NCBI GenBank assembly: GCA_024291935.2
Contig: CM044320.1
Location: 31,278,001 to 31,342,000, forward strand
Source: Okapia johnstoni
Lineage: Eukaryota; Chordata; Mammalia; Artiodactyla; Giraffidae
Direction: 5' to 3'
Length of the DNA: 64,000 nt
In this document: positions 46,765-57,724 of the stretch, piece after piece
Position numbering within the stretch: position 1 is the first letter of the stretch
Layout of the letters: each line of letters starts with the position of its first letter
Notes under the pieces: generated by a model
Told to the model about the DNA's origin: nothing
What the model saw: the letters and a program-made list of their open reading frames with translations, nothing else
The model's database searches: none
Program-made: the position numbers and the translations under genes

Positions 46765-47433
46765 ATAGCATTTAGAAATATAAAGCATCTCTACTTTTGT
46801 TCAGCAAAGAAGTCCTTCTCAAAACCTGGATGTGTTTCCTCTATAAATATCAACACTAACCTTGCAAGTATACAGACCATTCACCAACCTTGAAAGCCAT
46901 GAAATTCCTCATAATGCATCATTATGCTTTCCCAAGCAGACCTTACAACTCCATTTTAACTCTACCTTTTATCTTCAAAGTTCAAAGAAGCATTTATTGT
47001 CATTACAGATTTCTGCACTAATATCTAGCAATAAAATCCAAACAATACAACTCTGAATCTGAATCAGCTAAAATGAAATGAAAGGTACTAGGCAAAACTG
47101 CCCTTTACCATAGTGATGGAATGTTAACAACTGCTGAGTGATCACCGTGTGCAAATCTATACTTGGCCTTAAACCCAAATTCCATGAAGGTCTTTGTTGG
47201 TCATGTAAGAGACATTCGTGGCATGTTTGGCCCAGAACATCCCAACAGGTGCCCCTTCTATCTAGATTTATAAGGAGTCAGAATTTGAACTTTCATGTCC
47301 TAGAATTCTTAACCATTTCCAGTCAAAAATAGCAAAATCATTTCTCAGATGAGGGGTTAGACTGTATATGCAACTGGTCACATATTCAGATTCACATAGC
47401 AAAAATTAAAAAAACAATGAATTGGTTCTTTTT
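46765..47433. other. Intronic sequence, nothing recognised
   Basis: No exon or repeat recognised. Confidence 0.45.
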
Positions 47434-47446
47434 AGATGAAAAATAG

Positions 47447-47544
47447 TCTTGCCTGGAGAATCCCAGGGACGGGGGAGCCTGGTGGGCTGCCGTCTATGGG
47501 TCGCACGGAGTCGGACACAACTGAAACAACTTAGCAGCAGCAGC
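47447..47544 (+). repeat. Short young Bov-A insertion with perfect 13-bp target duplication
   Basis: TCTTGCCTGGAGAATCCCAG to ACAACTTAGCAGCAGC between identical AGATGAAAAATAG at 47434-47446 and 47545-47557. Confidence 0.95.
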
Positions 47545-47557
47545 AGATGAAAAATAG

Positions 47558-48775
47558 AGCTGTAAATGTAACTAGCCAAATTTTACAAATATTTCACAAT
47601 TTTTCCATCACAAAGAATCATGTGTTTTCAGTACAACTCTTTCAGACCTTTGCTTGTTGTAATGTAATTTCCTCTATTTTTTTAACTTGTCTTCCTTTTT
47701 CCTCTCTTCTTGACCTTTTCCCTCTATTTTCAGAGTGTGATTATCTCCTTCTTTAAGATTTTCTTTCTCCTATTAATCATTGAACACGAGAGAAATATTT
47801 TGCAAAATGGTTTTTCCTACAAAAAGGGCATGGCCTATATATGACAATAGGAAAATATTTATATGCTATGCTATATTAATAAACTGATCTAATTTCTAAG
47901 TTATTTTAAGGATATAAGTACTCGATTTTTAGAGGTAATTCAGCTTGTAGACTTGAGAAGACTAATGAGAAGCACAGGTGCAACTGACACACGAACCCTT
48001 GTGTGTGATAGAAAAGACTTTCTGCTTTGGCTTCATACTCACCGTTGATATTGTCAGTCATAGACTAGATCTTATGATAAGAATGTTTGCAATTGCAAAG
48101 TTAGGTTTATGAATCAGAGCCTCCCCAATACTCCATTTTAAAACATTTAAAGCATGTTGCACCTTAAGTTGATATTATACAGTGTCCAACTAAGTGGACT
48201 TAGTTGAATGGCCACTGACATGTATTACCAAATGGGCTACAGAGGCTCAGGAAAGCCCATCAGTAGGAATTTTTACCATATGTCACTTTAAATATTTAGA
48301 GCATTTGGACAGCTGTTAAGGGGATAAAGTTACAACACAAAGACTGCCATATTTACAACTGTAAAGTGAGCAGATTGGCCAGTTTCCTCCTGTGCTCAGA
48401 AAGAATGACAGTATTATATAGAAAGTAGAAGATGCCTGGGATGATGATGTCCATCTTGGAAGTTGCCAGGTTCTCATTCTAATATGGTAACCAAATCCCC
48501 TCGGGCATAATAAGGCTGACCATTTCACTAGGTTTGTCTAGAGTGGCATCTGTTATAGGAATAACAGTTGCCAAGCCTAAAATAAGCTAGAGAAAGCCCT
48601 TCATTTTCATCTGCTTACCCCCACTGAGAATCAGACAACCTGAAACCCGCAAAGATATAACTAAACCAAACACACAAGGTACCCACAGTTTAGAAATAAT
48701 TCTTCATTTATGCACAGAAATAGTTTACTCATAACCCTAGACCTCCCAGTTTATACTATCCAGCTGTGCCCTTCT
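47558..48775. other. Intronic sequence, nothing recognised
   Basis: No exon or repeat recognised. Confidence 0.45.
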
Positions 48776-48779
48776 TTAA

Positions 48780-49130
48780 AAAAAATTTTAAAATTTAATT
48801 AAATGACCCAGAAGAACAGAAAAGGGAATTCTCTAGCCCCAGACCTACGATCATAGCAGAGTCTGAAAAGAGGAAGAAAGACTCCAGCAACAACTCAATG
48901 AAAAGCCACGGACTCTGTTTACTATGGCCCTCCCAATGTCCTTTTCCTCTCTGTAAAGACTTCTCCCATTGCTATGCAGAGACTTGCTGTGTGTGGCTGG
49001 CCTTAGTTACGGACCCCAAATTTTAATTCTCTGCTGACCTCCAAATAAACCCATCTGTGTCAGAGAAATATTTGCTGCAGTCTATTTGTTTTAGGTCAAC
49101 CCTTCCCTGGTCTATTATCTTGATATCAGA
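48780..49130 (+). mobile_element. Probable old LTR
   Basis: ACTTCTCCCATTGCTATGCA, then CTCCAAATAAACCCATCTGT (polyadenylation-like signal) before a U5-like end. Confidence 0.45.
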
Positions 49131-49139
49131 AATAATGCA

Positions 49140-49860
49140 CCTTAAGGGGAGCAGAATAGACCACCCCCAAAATATGCCTCTTTAGCATAAGGACAATTTT
49201 GAGCTGACCATTTTTGAAAAGCTGTAGACACAAAAGAATATCTGAAAACAAAGTAGAAGTTGCATTTATAAGGGAAATCCCCATTTGGAAGGGTGTCTCC
49301 CTCTCTGTACCAGGAAAGGAAAGATAATAAAATCTCTTAACAAGGAGAAGGTACTGACTTAAACATGCAATTTATTCCTGTTTTCTGTGCGTTGTTTGAT
49401 AACCTCCCATAACTAGCTTGCCCCATACCTCAATATCTTTATTTAGTCTTTAGCTAAAGATGATATTTAAGGTGGTAGCTTGGATCATTTCAGGGAGTTA
49501 CTCAGTTTTCTTGGATATCTTTGATGTACACAGGAGGTATATATGTTATTAAACTTGCTCCCCCCGACTCCCCCCCATTAATCTGTGTTTTATTATGGGG
49601 ATGTTTCAGCCAAGAGGGCTTCTCTGGTGGCTCCGTTGTAAAGAATCCACCTGCCAAAGCAGGAGATACCGGTTCAATCCCTGGGCTGGGAAGATCTAGA
49701 GGAGGAGATGACAACCCACTTCAGTATTCTTGCCTGGGAAATCCCAGGGATGGAGGAGCTTCACAAAAAAGTTGGACACAACTCAGTGACTAAATAACAA
49801 CAGTTCAGCCAAGAATAGAGAAGTATAGAGGGAGAATTATTTTTCCTTCACTACGGAGCT
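49140..49860 (+). mobile_element. Old LTR split by a Bov-tA SINE
   Basis: AATATGCCTCTTTAGCATAA, GGAAATCCCCATTTGGAAGG and TTGATGTACACAGGAGGTAT are of an ERVL-type LTR pattern. The LTR continues after the SINE (49616-49803) with AGCCAAGAATAGAGAAGTAT. Confidence 0.6.
49616..49803 (+). repeat. Bov-tA SINE with 11-bp target duplication
   Basis: GGGCTTCTCTGGTGGCTCCG to CAACTCAGTGACTAAATAAC between TTCAGCCAAGA at 49605-49615 and 49804-49814. Confidence 0.94.
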
Positions 49861-49864
49861 AAAA

Positions 49865-50595
49865 GTCCTAACCTGAACTAAGAGATAACATCTGAAATTA
49901 TGAAAATAATTGGGAGATACACAATTACTGAAAGAAACCATAACTTGATTTTAATTCTTCGGATAAATCTCTGTAATAATCAACTATTTTCAACTTTCTT
50001 TCACAAGATTTTAAGCCCATTTCAAATATTTAGACCTTCTTAGATTCGATGACCTGGCAAGCAAGAGAAATTCTTGCATTACAAATGGAAGTTTTCTTAA
50101 CTCACCTTCCTTTCTCTCAATAGTTCTAAAATCAGATGAAATTATTTATTACAGAGACTCACTAAATGAAATACTGGCCAAAATGAAACTCTCATCCTTT
50201 GTTCTTGCTTTTTCTTTTTTCCTCACCACCTCAGGTTCTACCAAGGCCCCTTTGTTAGGCCTGCTTAACTAGCTGCACGTCTCTGAGCCTGGCCTGAGGG
50301 GCCACATCCTGTGTCTGGAATGTGAATCCCCACCCGTTCCCTGCCAAGCCTCTTGTTTGGCCCCCTGCAGACACACAAACAGCCCTCTTCCTTCATTTAA
50401 CCATGCATCCCTGACAAAGACATCTTGTCTCTGTCCTTTCATTCAGTAAATTATAACAGGTACTTCCCACTTTTATATACATCTTATTCAATGTATATGC
50501 AATTTTTCTCACTCGGTTGCTGTATGTGTCCATCTTAAAATAATAGCTCCCAGGTAACACTATGTCTGGAAAATTATCTGAGGACAGAACCTATC
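49865..50595. other. Intronic sequence, nothing firmly recognised
   Basis: 50230-50460 is less AT-rich and may be old repeat. Not assigned. Confidence 0.4.
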
Positions 50596-50598
50596 AAG

Positions 50599-50808
50599 GG
50601 CTTCCCCTGTGGCTCAGTGGTAAGGAATTCGCCTGCCAAACAGGAGATGCGGGTTCCATCCCTGGATTGGGACGATCCCCTGGAGAAGGAAATGGCAACT
50701 CACTCCAGTGTTCTTGACTGGCAAATCCCATGGACTGAGGAGTCTGGTTGGCTGCAGCCCATGGGGTGGCAAAGAGTTGGACATGACTGAGTGACTAAGC
50801 AGCAGCAG
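50599..50808 (+). repeat. Bov-tA SINE
   Basis: GGGCTTCCCCTGTGGCTCAG to GACTGAGTGACTAAGCAGCA. Confidence 0.93.
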
Positions 50809-50814
50809 CCACAG

Positions 50815-52290
50815 CAGAGCTTATCATGGTGCCATGTGCAAATCACATTTTTTAAAAATGATGGTTATGATAGAAATACTGAGGTAAAAGGTGAGTAGAA
50901 AGGTTTTTGAAATAATAAAAACAACTTAAAGGAACCTTACATACACCTTAGGCCATGCCTAGAACACTTAATCTTAGTAAAATATAAGAAAACAGAGATG
51001 AGACTACTTGAAGAGATCCTCCAGTTTCCTGTGTAAAGGGCCGGGGGTTTTGTACTCATGCTAAAGCACTCACGAACTTACAAAAATGCATAATCCACTA
51101 AGTTCCACCTGGGACAGGGGAAAGCTGAAAAGCAAAACTGTTTATTCTCATAATTTTCTCCTTTAACTCACTAATTCGATACTCAGAGTATATTTTTCGT
51201 CTGAAATTAGACAGACATGAGCAAGCCAGAAATAGAAATCTCTAGAGACGTTTTTCGGCACAGCACATTTGCATGATCCCTTTTAATACAGAACTACATT
51301 TTCCACTCATTTCCTGCTTAATCACAGTGGAAATTTTTGTTTGGTGAAAAGACACCATTGACACATCCTTTCTTGTAAGCACAGTTGTAGACTGGGATGG
51401 GTTGTGGGTAAGTCCAGTTAGCAACTGTACTTAACGCTCTCCTAGGAAACTCTGAACCGTGGCCTTTATTCTCCTCAAAGTTCATACTGTATATAGGACT
51501 TGCCTACTTCCAGGATGTTGGATAGCAATAGTACTTGCCCATGCTTCGTTTTTCTTTAAAAAAAAAAAAAAAAAAAGTTACTGTTCAGTTTTTAAAATAA
51601 TTGCAGTTTTCCAGTGGGAAAACAGAATCCTTAAAAGGGTTCATTTCTACACCTTGCTAAGTAATAAGCAGCTAGGTTCTTTATCCTTGATTAGCATAAC
51701 AATAAAAGTCACTAGGGTGCTCTTGAATTAAAAAAAAAATGCCCTTAGGCTTATTTGATAATTTGTAACTGCTAGAAGCTTGAATTTCCACAAGGAACAG
51801 AATAAGAGGAGCCTTCTCTTTTTAACAGAGATGGGACAGCTTCCTTCCATCGCTCACCGTCGCCTAGTTCCGAAACTTTGTAACTTACAGCCAGCAGAAA
51901 ACCGCCCTGTGCTACCAGTGACACCCCCAGACCTCTCCTCCAAAATCCCCCACCTCCTGTGTATCTTAGAAATTGAGAAGAGCTTCCTCTCCCTTTCCGT
52001 ACTTCAAAACAGGCAGGGGAAGGAGCTGCGTGCCGCCTTTTATCTCGGTTCACAAATACAGCTGTGAAAAACCTTGAGGCGGCACATCCTGTGACGGGTT
52101 GAGCAGAAACCTGAAGAGAAAAATGAAGGAAGGTCCGGTCCGAGCTTCATTGATAAGGAAGATGCTGCAAGCGTTTGCGTGGCAACAAGCCAGGCGGTTC
52201 TTCCTCCGTCCCCTGTCTGCCAACTCTGTCTGAGGAATCGCGGGCTGAATTCATGCACACATTGTTGTACAAGTACAGTCAGAATCATAA
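50815..52290. other. First part of the distal BCAT1 intron, no repeats recognised
   Basis: An A run lies around 51558-51576. Minus-strand donor-like sites occur at 51888 (GTAAGT) and near 51857 (GTGAGC), but I found no paired exon to support them. 51780-52260 is notably repeat-free beside the promoter. Confidence 0.45.
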
Positions 52291-52298
52291 GCGGTTAC

Positions 52299-52590
52299 CT
52301 TCATCGTGGGGCCAGAGCTCTAACACAGCAGCTAGAGGTGAGCGGAGGCAGCGGCGCTGCGTCCCGGGCGCTCCGGTCTGGGGAAGTGGCCGGGGTGGCG
52401 GCGGGCACACGTGGCGGGCGCGTCGCAGACTGGCTCGGGCAGCGGAGTCTGCTGGCTCTCCTGCAGATTGCGTCAGCAGGAAGAGTCTTGAGGCTGTGTT
52501 TCCCCCACACTGCCCCCAGAGGGTAGCGTTTCTTCCAGCACGAAAATTCCTCCCAGGCGCCCAGCTCAGACCCTTATCCACCGCTCACCC
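52299..52590 (-). CDS. BCAT1: BCAT1 distal (alternative) first exon ending ATG-AAG
   Basis: The minus strand reads CCCCACGATGAAG|GTAACC: start codon at 52304-52302, Lys codon at 52301-52299, donor GT at 52298-52297. Joining to exon 2 in frame gives Met-Lys-Asp-Cys-Asn, the same start as the human reference protein (MKDCSNGC). The ATG has A at -3. The donor GTAACC is usable but weaker than GTAAGT. Only six bases are coding; the rest is presumed 5' UTR in CpG-rich DNA, and the upstream limit is arbitrary. The two other minus-strand frames across the ATG are not in frame with it. The spacing, about 39.6 kb upstream of the proximal exon, fits my recollection that human BCAT1 also has well-separated alternative start sites. 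Confidence 0.72.
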
Positions 52591-52620
52591 CTGGGGTTGG
52601 CGGAAGATGCTAGCGTTTCA
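52300..52620 (-). promoter_or_regulatory. BCAT1: CpG-rich distal BCAT1 promoter region
   Basis: This is a compact GC- and CpG-rich block (for example GGCAGCGGCGCTGCGTCCCG near 52345 and GGGTGGCGGCGGGCACACGT near 52393) in otherwise AT-rich, repeat-laden sequence. It directly covers the distal ATG-AAG exon. No TATA box stands out, so a CpG-type dispersed promoter is the likely form. Long open frames in both orientations here are GC-driven shadows. Confidence 0.65.
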
Positions 52621-52624
52621 AACA

Positions 52625-53330
52625 CGTTACCCTTGGATTAATGCCTGGGCGTGTGTGTATCTTTGATGTGAGAATATAGCATGTCAAGGAGGAGAAAACA
52701 CACACACACACACATCACAGACCCTGATTGTTGTTCCCTCCTGAGCGGGCTGCCTCCCCACCTGACTTCCCACTCTCCCCAGAGTAACTTTCCCGCATGC
52801 CGCTGCTCAAAATTATACAGTGGATCCCCGACATCGAAAACAGAAAATTTTAAATGTTGTTTTTTGCATAGTAAGGAACACATGCATGGTGTTTGAGAGT
52901 TTGCCCAATCTCTGTTTCTCCCACCCCCTTCCTCTAGTCCCACAGTCCCGGCTCAACATTTTTTTTTGTGGTCAATTTCTTATGTACCTGGGAAAATCAT
53001 TTTAATAGATTAACTGAACATGTAAAATTCTTTCTGATTTGAACATTGCCTGCTAGACCAGTTCATCCTCTCTGGGTCCTCTCTTGTCTTCTACACAAAA
53101 GCTCCAGCATTGCTACTTCTCCAGGTCTCAGGTCAGGCTCTAGGATTTTTGCTTAAATGCCCTTCTGGTTGACTGCAACTCACTCTGTCAATCAGGCAAC
53201 TTCCTGTTTTTTTAACTATCAACTGAAGTCTTTACTATGAAATCAAAGCTGAATCCCTCAGGCAGAATTGAGCCCTTGTCTGTGCACTGTGCTTTGTCCA
53301 TATCCTTTATGTTAATTATTTGTTTGCATG
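52625..53330. other. Upstream flank with a short CA repeat
   Basis: An ACAC run lies at about 52698-52713. No other element recognised. Confidence 0.5.
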
Positions 53331-53331
53331 G

Positions 53332-53425
53332 ATGTTCTTGTCTGGGAAATCCCAGGGACAGTGGAGCCTGGCAGGCTGCAGTCCACGGCGTGGCAATGAG
53401 TCGGACAAGATAGCGACTGAGCGTG
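53332..53425 (+). repeat. Bov-A fragment
   Basis: TTCTTGTCTGGGAAATCCCA to GATAGCGACTGAGCGTGCAT. Confidence 0.88.
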
Positions 53426-53429
53426 CATA

Positions 53430-54035
53430 CACGGTGTTACATCAGTAGATTATGAAATTCTTGAGGATGGATCCTTTGTGGTAGTCATCTCCTAAAGCTA
53501 GTGTGATGCCTCCCCACCCCGCCGTATATCAAGAAATTGGAGATTTACCCCCTATGAACTGAAACTCTAGAATAAGCAGGACAATTTAGGGAGGAGCCTG
53601 GGCCCTGCCCAGACCACCATATATTTCTTTTCTTGAAGTCAGGAGATCTTCCCAACCACACATGTGCAGAAAAGTTTCCTTGAAGGTCAAAGGAGGAGTA
53701 TGTCAAAGGATGTTCTACCCATACGCCTTTTTGGTAAAATCCATTTTGGCTAAGAGATGCATATGCACACATGGGAGGATCCTGAGATATACTAAATATG
53801 GACTGTGAACCAGGCAAATCAGAATGGCCAAAGGAAACCCAGAAGAAATATCACATAAAAGTAATTCAAACTGCCACGAGGACACAACTCAGCAACTCTC
53901 TTGGAGTCCACCTGTGTGGCTATCCACAACTATTTTACTTTTTTTCCCCTCTTAATAAATACTTTATTTGTTTCACTACTTGTCCATCTTTGAGGGAATT
54001 CTTTTCTGCAAAGCCAAAGGGCCAGGGGCCTTGTC
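53430..54035. other. Upstream flank, nothing recognised
   Basis: No exon, RNA gene or clear repeat recognised. Confidence 0.4.
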
Positions 54036-54039
54036 AATA

Positions 54040-54105
54040 ACCACTGGTCTAGTGGGTAGGATCTGGTGCTCGACCTGGCTTCAATCTCTGGCTGGGAACC
54101 CAAGC
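54040..54105 (+). repeat. tRNA-Glu-derived remnant (SINE head or tRNA pseudogene)
   Basis: ACTGGTCTAGTGGGTAGGAT matches the D-arm and A-box side of tRNA-Glu, and GGCTTCAATCTCTGGCTGGG corresponds to the T-arm and B box. About seven bases of the anticodon arm are missing, so it cannot be a working tRNA gene. Confidence 0.5.
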
Positions 54106-54244
54106 CCCATTCCAAGCCACTGCAGGCTGAGGCTACCCGAGATCATATCGATCACCCTGGAGAAGGAGTGTTCAACACAAATGTGTGTGTGGATGCTTAA
54201 CTAAATTTGGTTAGGTGAATGAATGATTGAATTGTATGAACATA

Positions 54245-54895
54245 AATCAGGTAGCAAAATGTCCATCAACTGCTGAATGGATAAATAAAATGTAGTATAT
54301 TCACACAATAGAATATTATTTGGTAATAAAAACAAATGAACTACTGATGCATGCTGTATTTAACCTTGGAAACATTACATGAAGTGGAGGAAGCCAGTCA
54401 CAAATGATCACCAGTTATGATTCCATTTATCTGAAATATCCGAACAGGACAGAAAATAGATGGTTATTGCCAATCTGGGGTGAAAGGATGGGAGAGTAGA
54501 GAGTCACTGCTAATGTGTATTGAGTTTCTTGTGGGGATGATGAAAATGTTCTAAAATTAGATTATGGTGAGGGTTGCACCACTTTGTGAATATAATAAAA
54601 TAGAATTGTGCTCTTTAAATAGGTCTTCCCTGTAGCTCAAACGGTCAAAAATCTGCCTATAACGCAGGAGATCCGGGTTCGATCCCTGCGTCAGGAAGAT
54701 CCTCTAGAGAAGGGAATGGCAATCCACTCCAGTATTCTTGCCTGGAGAATCCCACAGACAGAGGAGCCTAGCGGGCTACAGTGCATGGGATCGCAAAGAG
54801 TTGGACACAACTGAGCAACTAACACTACCACTATACTCTTTAAAAAGGTAAATTGTATGAGGTGAATTTCATCTCAAAAATGTATTTTTAAAAAA
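54245..54895 (+). repeat. Old L1 3' end, split by a SINE
   Basis: TCCATCAACTGCTGAATGGA, TTCACACAATAGAATATTAT and AGGGTTGCACCACTTTGTGA, then GTATGAGGTGAATTTCATCT after the SINE. Confidence 0.8.
54620..54835 (+). repeat. Bov-tA SINE with target duplication
   Basis: AGGTCTTCCCTGTAGCTCAA to CAACTGAGCAACTAACACTA between CTCTTTAAA at 54611-54619 and 54836-54844. Confidence 0.93.
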
Positions 54896-54899
54896 ATCA

Positions 54900-55715
54900 G
54901 GTAGCTAGTAGAAAACCTTTATGAGAAGAAATAAAGCATGAGAAGGTGATAGAGAGTGATAGGGTGACAGACCTGAATGAATTAACTAGTAGATTCTGAA
55001 CCATGCCTGGCAATGACATCTAGATCCAATGACTTTCCCATGAAAGGATTCTTTCAGCAATGAAGGAAGAGAGAAGGTGGTGTAAAGGCAAAGGGAAGCT
55101 AGAAGTAAAGCAAAAGAGGAATTGGAGGAATTAACATCGATGGAAGGACCTGAGAACCATCTGGTTATGGCTGTGTTTTCTCCCATTTCCCTCTGGTGTT
55201 GAGAGGAGGGTCCCACAGATCTCCCTCACTGTGACATGCACACATTTCCCAAACTTCCCTCCTGGACACCAAAATTTCTGTTCTCAAATGAAGAGTGTCA
55301 TCATCAGCCAAGACTGTCATTCTGTCAGTGACTCAAGAAAGTCACAGTTAAAAGATACCGAAGGAAGTTGGATTCTTCAAACTTAATGTAGTCCATATCT
55401 GTGTCCATAGGCAGTGGTTTTTTTGGTTTGTTTTCGTTTTTGCTGAACTTGAAGAAGAGATAGAATTTCTAGCAGTCTCCAGAGACACTCACTTTGAAGG
55501 TGACTTCAGAGCCCCAGAAACCCAGCTCCATTTTGTCATCGGTGTTATTAAAAAATCTGCTATTGAATTCATTATGAAGATTATATGTACCTGCAGAATT
55601 TCTCTCCTGTATCATACTAAATCTTCTTTAGAGGAAAGAAAAGTCACATTTTCTCAATTTCTGGGATGTGGTTCAGGAGAACTAGCAGAAAACAACGATG
55701 CTTCCTGTCATGAAG
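54900..55715. other. Upstream flank, nothing recognised
   Basis: No element or exon recognised. Confidence 0.4.
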
Positions 55716-55721
55716 AATAAA

Positions 55722-55955
55722 GGGGGACTTCCTTGGCGGTCCAGTGGTTAAGAATCCGCCTTGCAATGCAGGGGATGTGGTTTCAAACTCTGGTCGCGGA
55801 ACTAAGATCCCACATGCTGCAGAGCAACTAAGCCCAAGCGCTGAAACTACTGAGCCCAAGTGCTCTGGAGCCAGTGAGCCACAAATAGAGAGAGAAGCCT
55901 GCAGTGCAAAAGATCCTGACAGTAAAATAAGATAAACAAATATTTAAAAGAAAAA
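55722..55955 (+). repeat. CHR-type SINE, long variant
   Basis: GGGACTTCCTTGGCGGTCCA head, CAACTAAGCCCAAGCGCTGA body, A-rich end. Confidence 0.88.
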
Positions 55956-56098
55956 GTAGAGGCACATCTAGTCTAAAATTCTACTCTACAAATTCAGAAA
56001 GACTCCTTCTTTTCTCTAGTTTTCAAAATGAAAATTACAAGGTCTTAGCTTGTTTATATTCCCTGTAATACCTGCAACTATTATATTTATATGTATAT

Positions 56099-56547
56099 CA
56101 GTCAGTCAGTCAGTTCAGTCACTCAGTCATGTCCGACTCCTTGCAACCCTATGGACACCAGGCACACCAGGCACACCAGGCCTCCCTGTCCATCACCAAC
56201 TCCCGGAGCTTACTCAAACTCATGGTCCATTGAGTCAGTGATGCCATCCAACCATCTCATCCTCTGTCGTCCCCTTCTGCTCCCACCTTCAATCTTTCCC
56301 AGCATCATTTCCAATGAGTCAGCTCTTTGAATCAGGTGCCCAAACGTATTGGAGCTTCAGCTTCAACATCAGTCCTTCTGATGAATATTCAGGACTGATT
56401 TCTTTAGGATTGACTGGTTGGATCTCCTTGCAGTCCAAGGGACTCTCAAGAGTCTTCTCCAACACCACAGTTCAAAAACATCAATTCTTTGGAGCTCAGC
56501 TTTCTTTATAGTCCAACTCTCACATCCATACATGACTACTGGAAAAA
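56099..56547 (-). repeat. BovB 3' fragment with internal CACCAGG repeats
   Basis: Starts with CAGTCAGTCAGTCAGTTCAG. ACACCAGGC is present as three direct copies near 56155-56181. Ends CATACATGACTACTGGAAAA. Confidence 0.9.
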
Positions 56548-56689
56548 ATGTATATATATGTATATACATACACCAAATTTAATACTCAAAAATTCATTTA
56601 TACTATACTTCATGGGAAGTTTAAGAAATTTCCCAGGAAAAATTGAACTCAATGGATTTACTTTTAGTCTTCTTCATTTTTTTTTAATA

Positions 56690-57041
56690 AAAAATTTTAT
56701 TTATTTTTGGCTATGCTGAGTCTTCATGGCTGCGCTGGGGTTTTCTCTAGTTATGGTGAGTGGAGGCTATTCTCTAGTTGCAGTGTGCAGGCTTCTCACT
56801 TCAGTGGCTTCTCTTGTTGCAGAGCACAGGCTTCTAGGGTGAGCAGGCTTCAATTGTTGTGGTGAATGGGCTCAGTCGTTGGGATTCTTGGGCTCTAGAG
56901 ACCAGGGTCAGTAAGTTGTGGCACATGGGCTTAGTTGCTCCAAGGCAACTAAGATCCAGGATCTTCCCTGATCAGGGATTGAACCCATGTCTCCTGGCAT
57001 TGGCAGGTGGATTCTTTATCACTGAGCCACTAGGGAAGTGC
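56690..57041 (-). repeat. Long CHR-type SINE
   Basis: TTATTTTTGGCTATGCTGAG, GAGGCTATTCTCTAGTTGCA, TGATCAGGGATTGAACCCAT and TGAGCCACTAGGGAAGTGCC. Confidence 0.88.
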
Positions 57042-57057
57042 CTACTTTTAGCCTTTA

Positions 57058-57226
57058 TATATGCATGAAAGTGAAAGTGTTAGTTGCTCAGTCGTGTCCA
57101 ACTCCTTGCAACCTCATGGATTGTAGCCTGCCAGGCTCCTCTGTTCCATGGAATTCTCCCAGATCAGGGAATGAACACAGATCTTCTGCACTGAAGGCAG
57201 ATTCTCTACAGACTGAGCCACCACGC
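57058..57226 (-). repeat. Bov-tA SINE with internal deletion
   Basis: TGCATGAAAGTGAAAGTGTT to ACAGACTGAGCCACCACGCA. The segment around the two-unit junction is missing. Confidence 0.88.
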
Positions 57227-57527
57227 ATACTAGAATCTAAATTCCATGGAAAATTAGACTCACTGTATCAGAGAGTATTGGCCACCCCGATCAAAATTGG
57301 AAGGGGGTACCAAGTTAGATGATGTGTGCCCATAGGTATTGATAACCAAAGAAAGAAAGGGCTCAACAAGGATTTCTTTTTTTTTTTTTCAACAAAGATT
57401 TCTCATTGAACATGGAAGATGTAGTAACCCCAACTGTTCCTAAGTAAGTTAACAATCTGTGGGTCAACTGTCCCAGGACAAGATAGAGTTTTACAACTCC
57501 TTTACACTTTCTTCTGATCTGATTCTT

Positions 57528-57711
57528 CTTCTTTAATAAGTTAACTTACTTTTTAAAATGTTTATTTATTTGGCTGTGCTGGGATTTAGTTGCAGCTTGC
57601 AGAATCTTTAGTTGTAGCATGTGAGATCTAATTCCCTGACCAGGGATGGAAACCAGGTCCCCTGCTTTGGGAGAGAGGAGTCTTAGCCACTGGACCACCA
57701 GGGAAGTCCCT
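57528..57711 (-). repeat. CHR-type SINE with 13-bp target duplication
   Basis: TTATTTATTTGGCTGTGCTG to CCACTGGACCACCAGGGAAG between TGATCTGATTCTT at 57515-57527 and 57712-57724. Confidence 0.93.
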
Positions 57712-57724
57712 TGATCTGATTCTT

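Noticed and set aside
52175..52666. 115-163-codon + strand open frames over the distal CpG block
   Set aside because: GC-driven shadows opposite the BCAT1 distal exon. No supporting motif.
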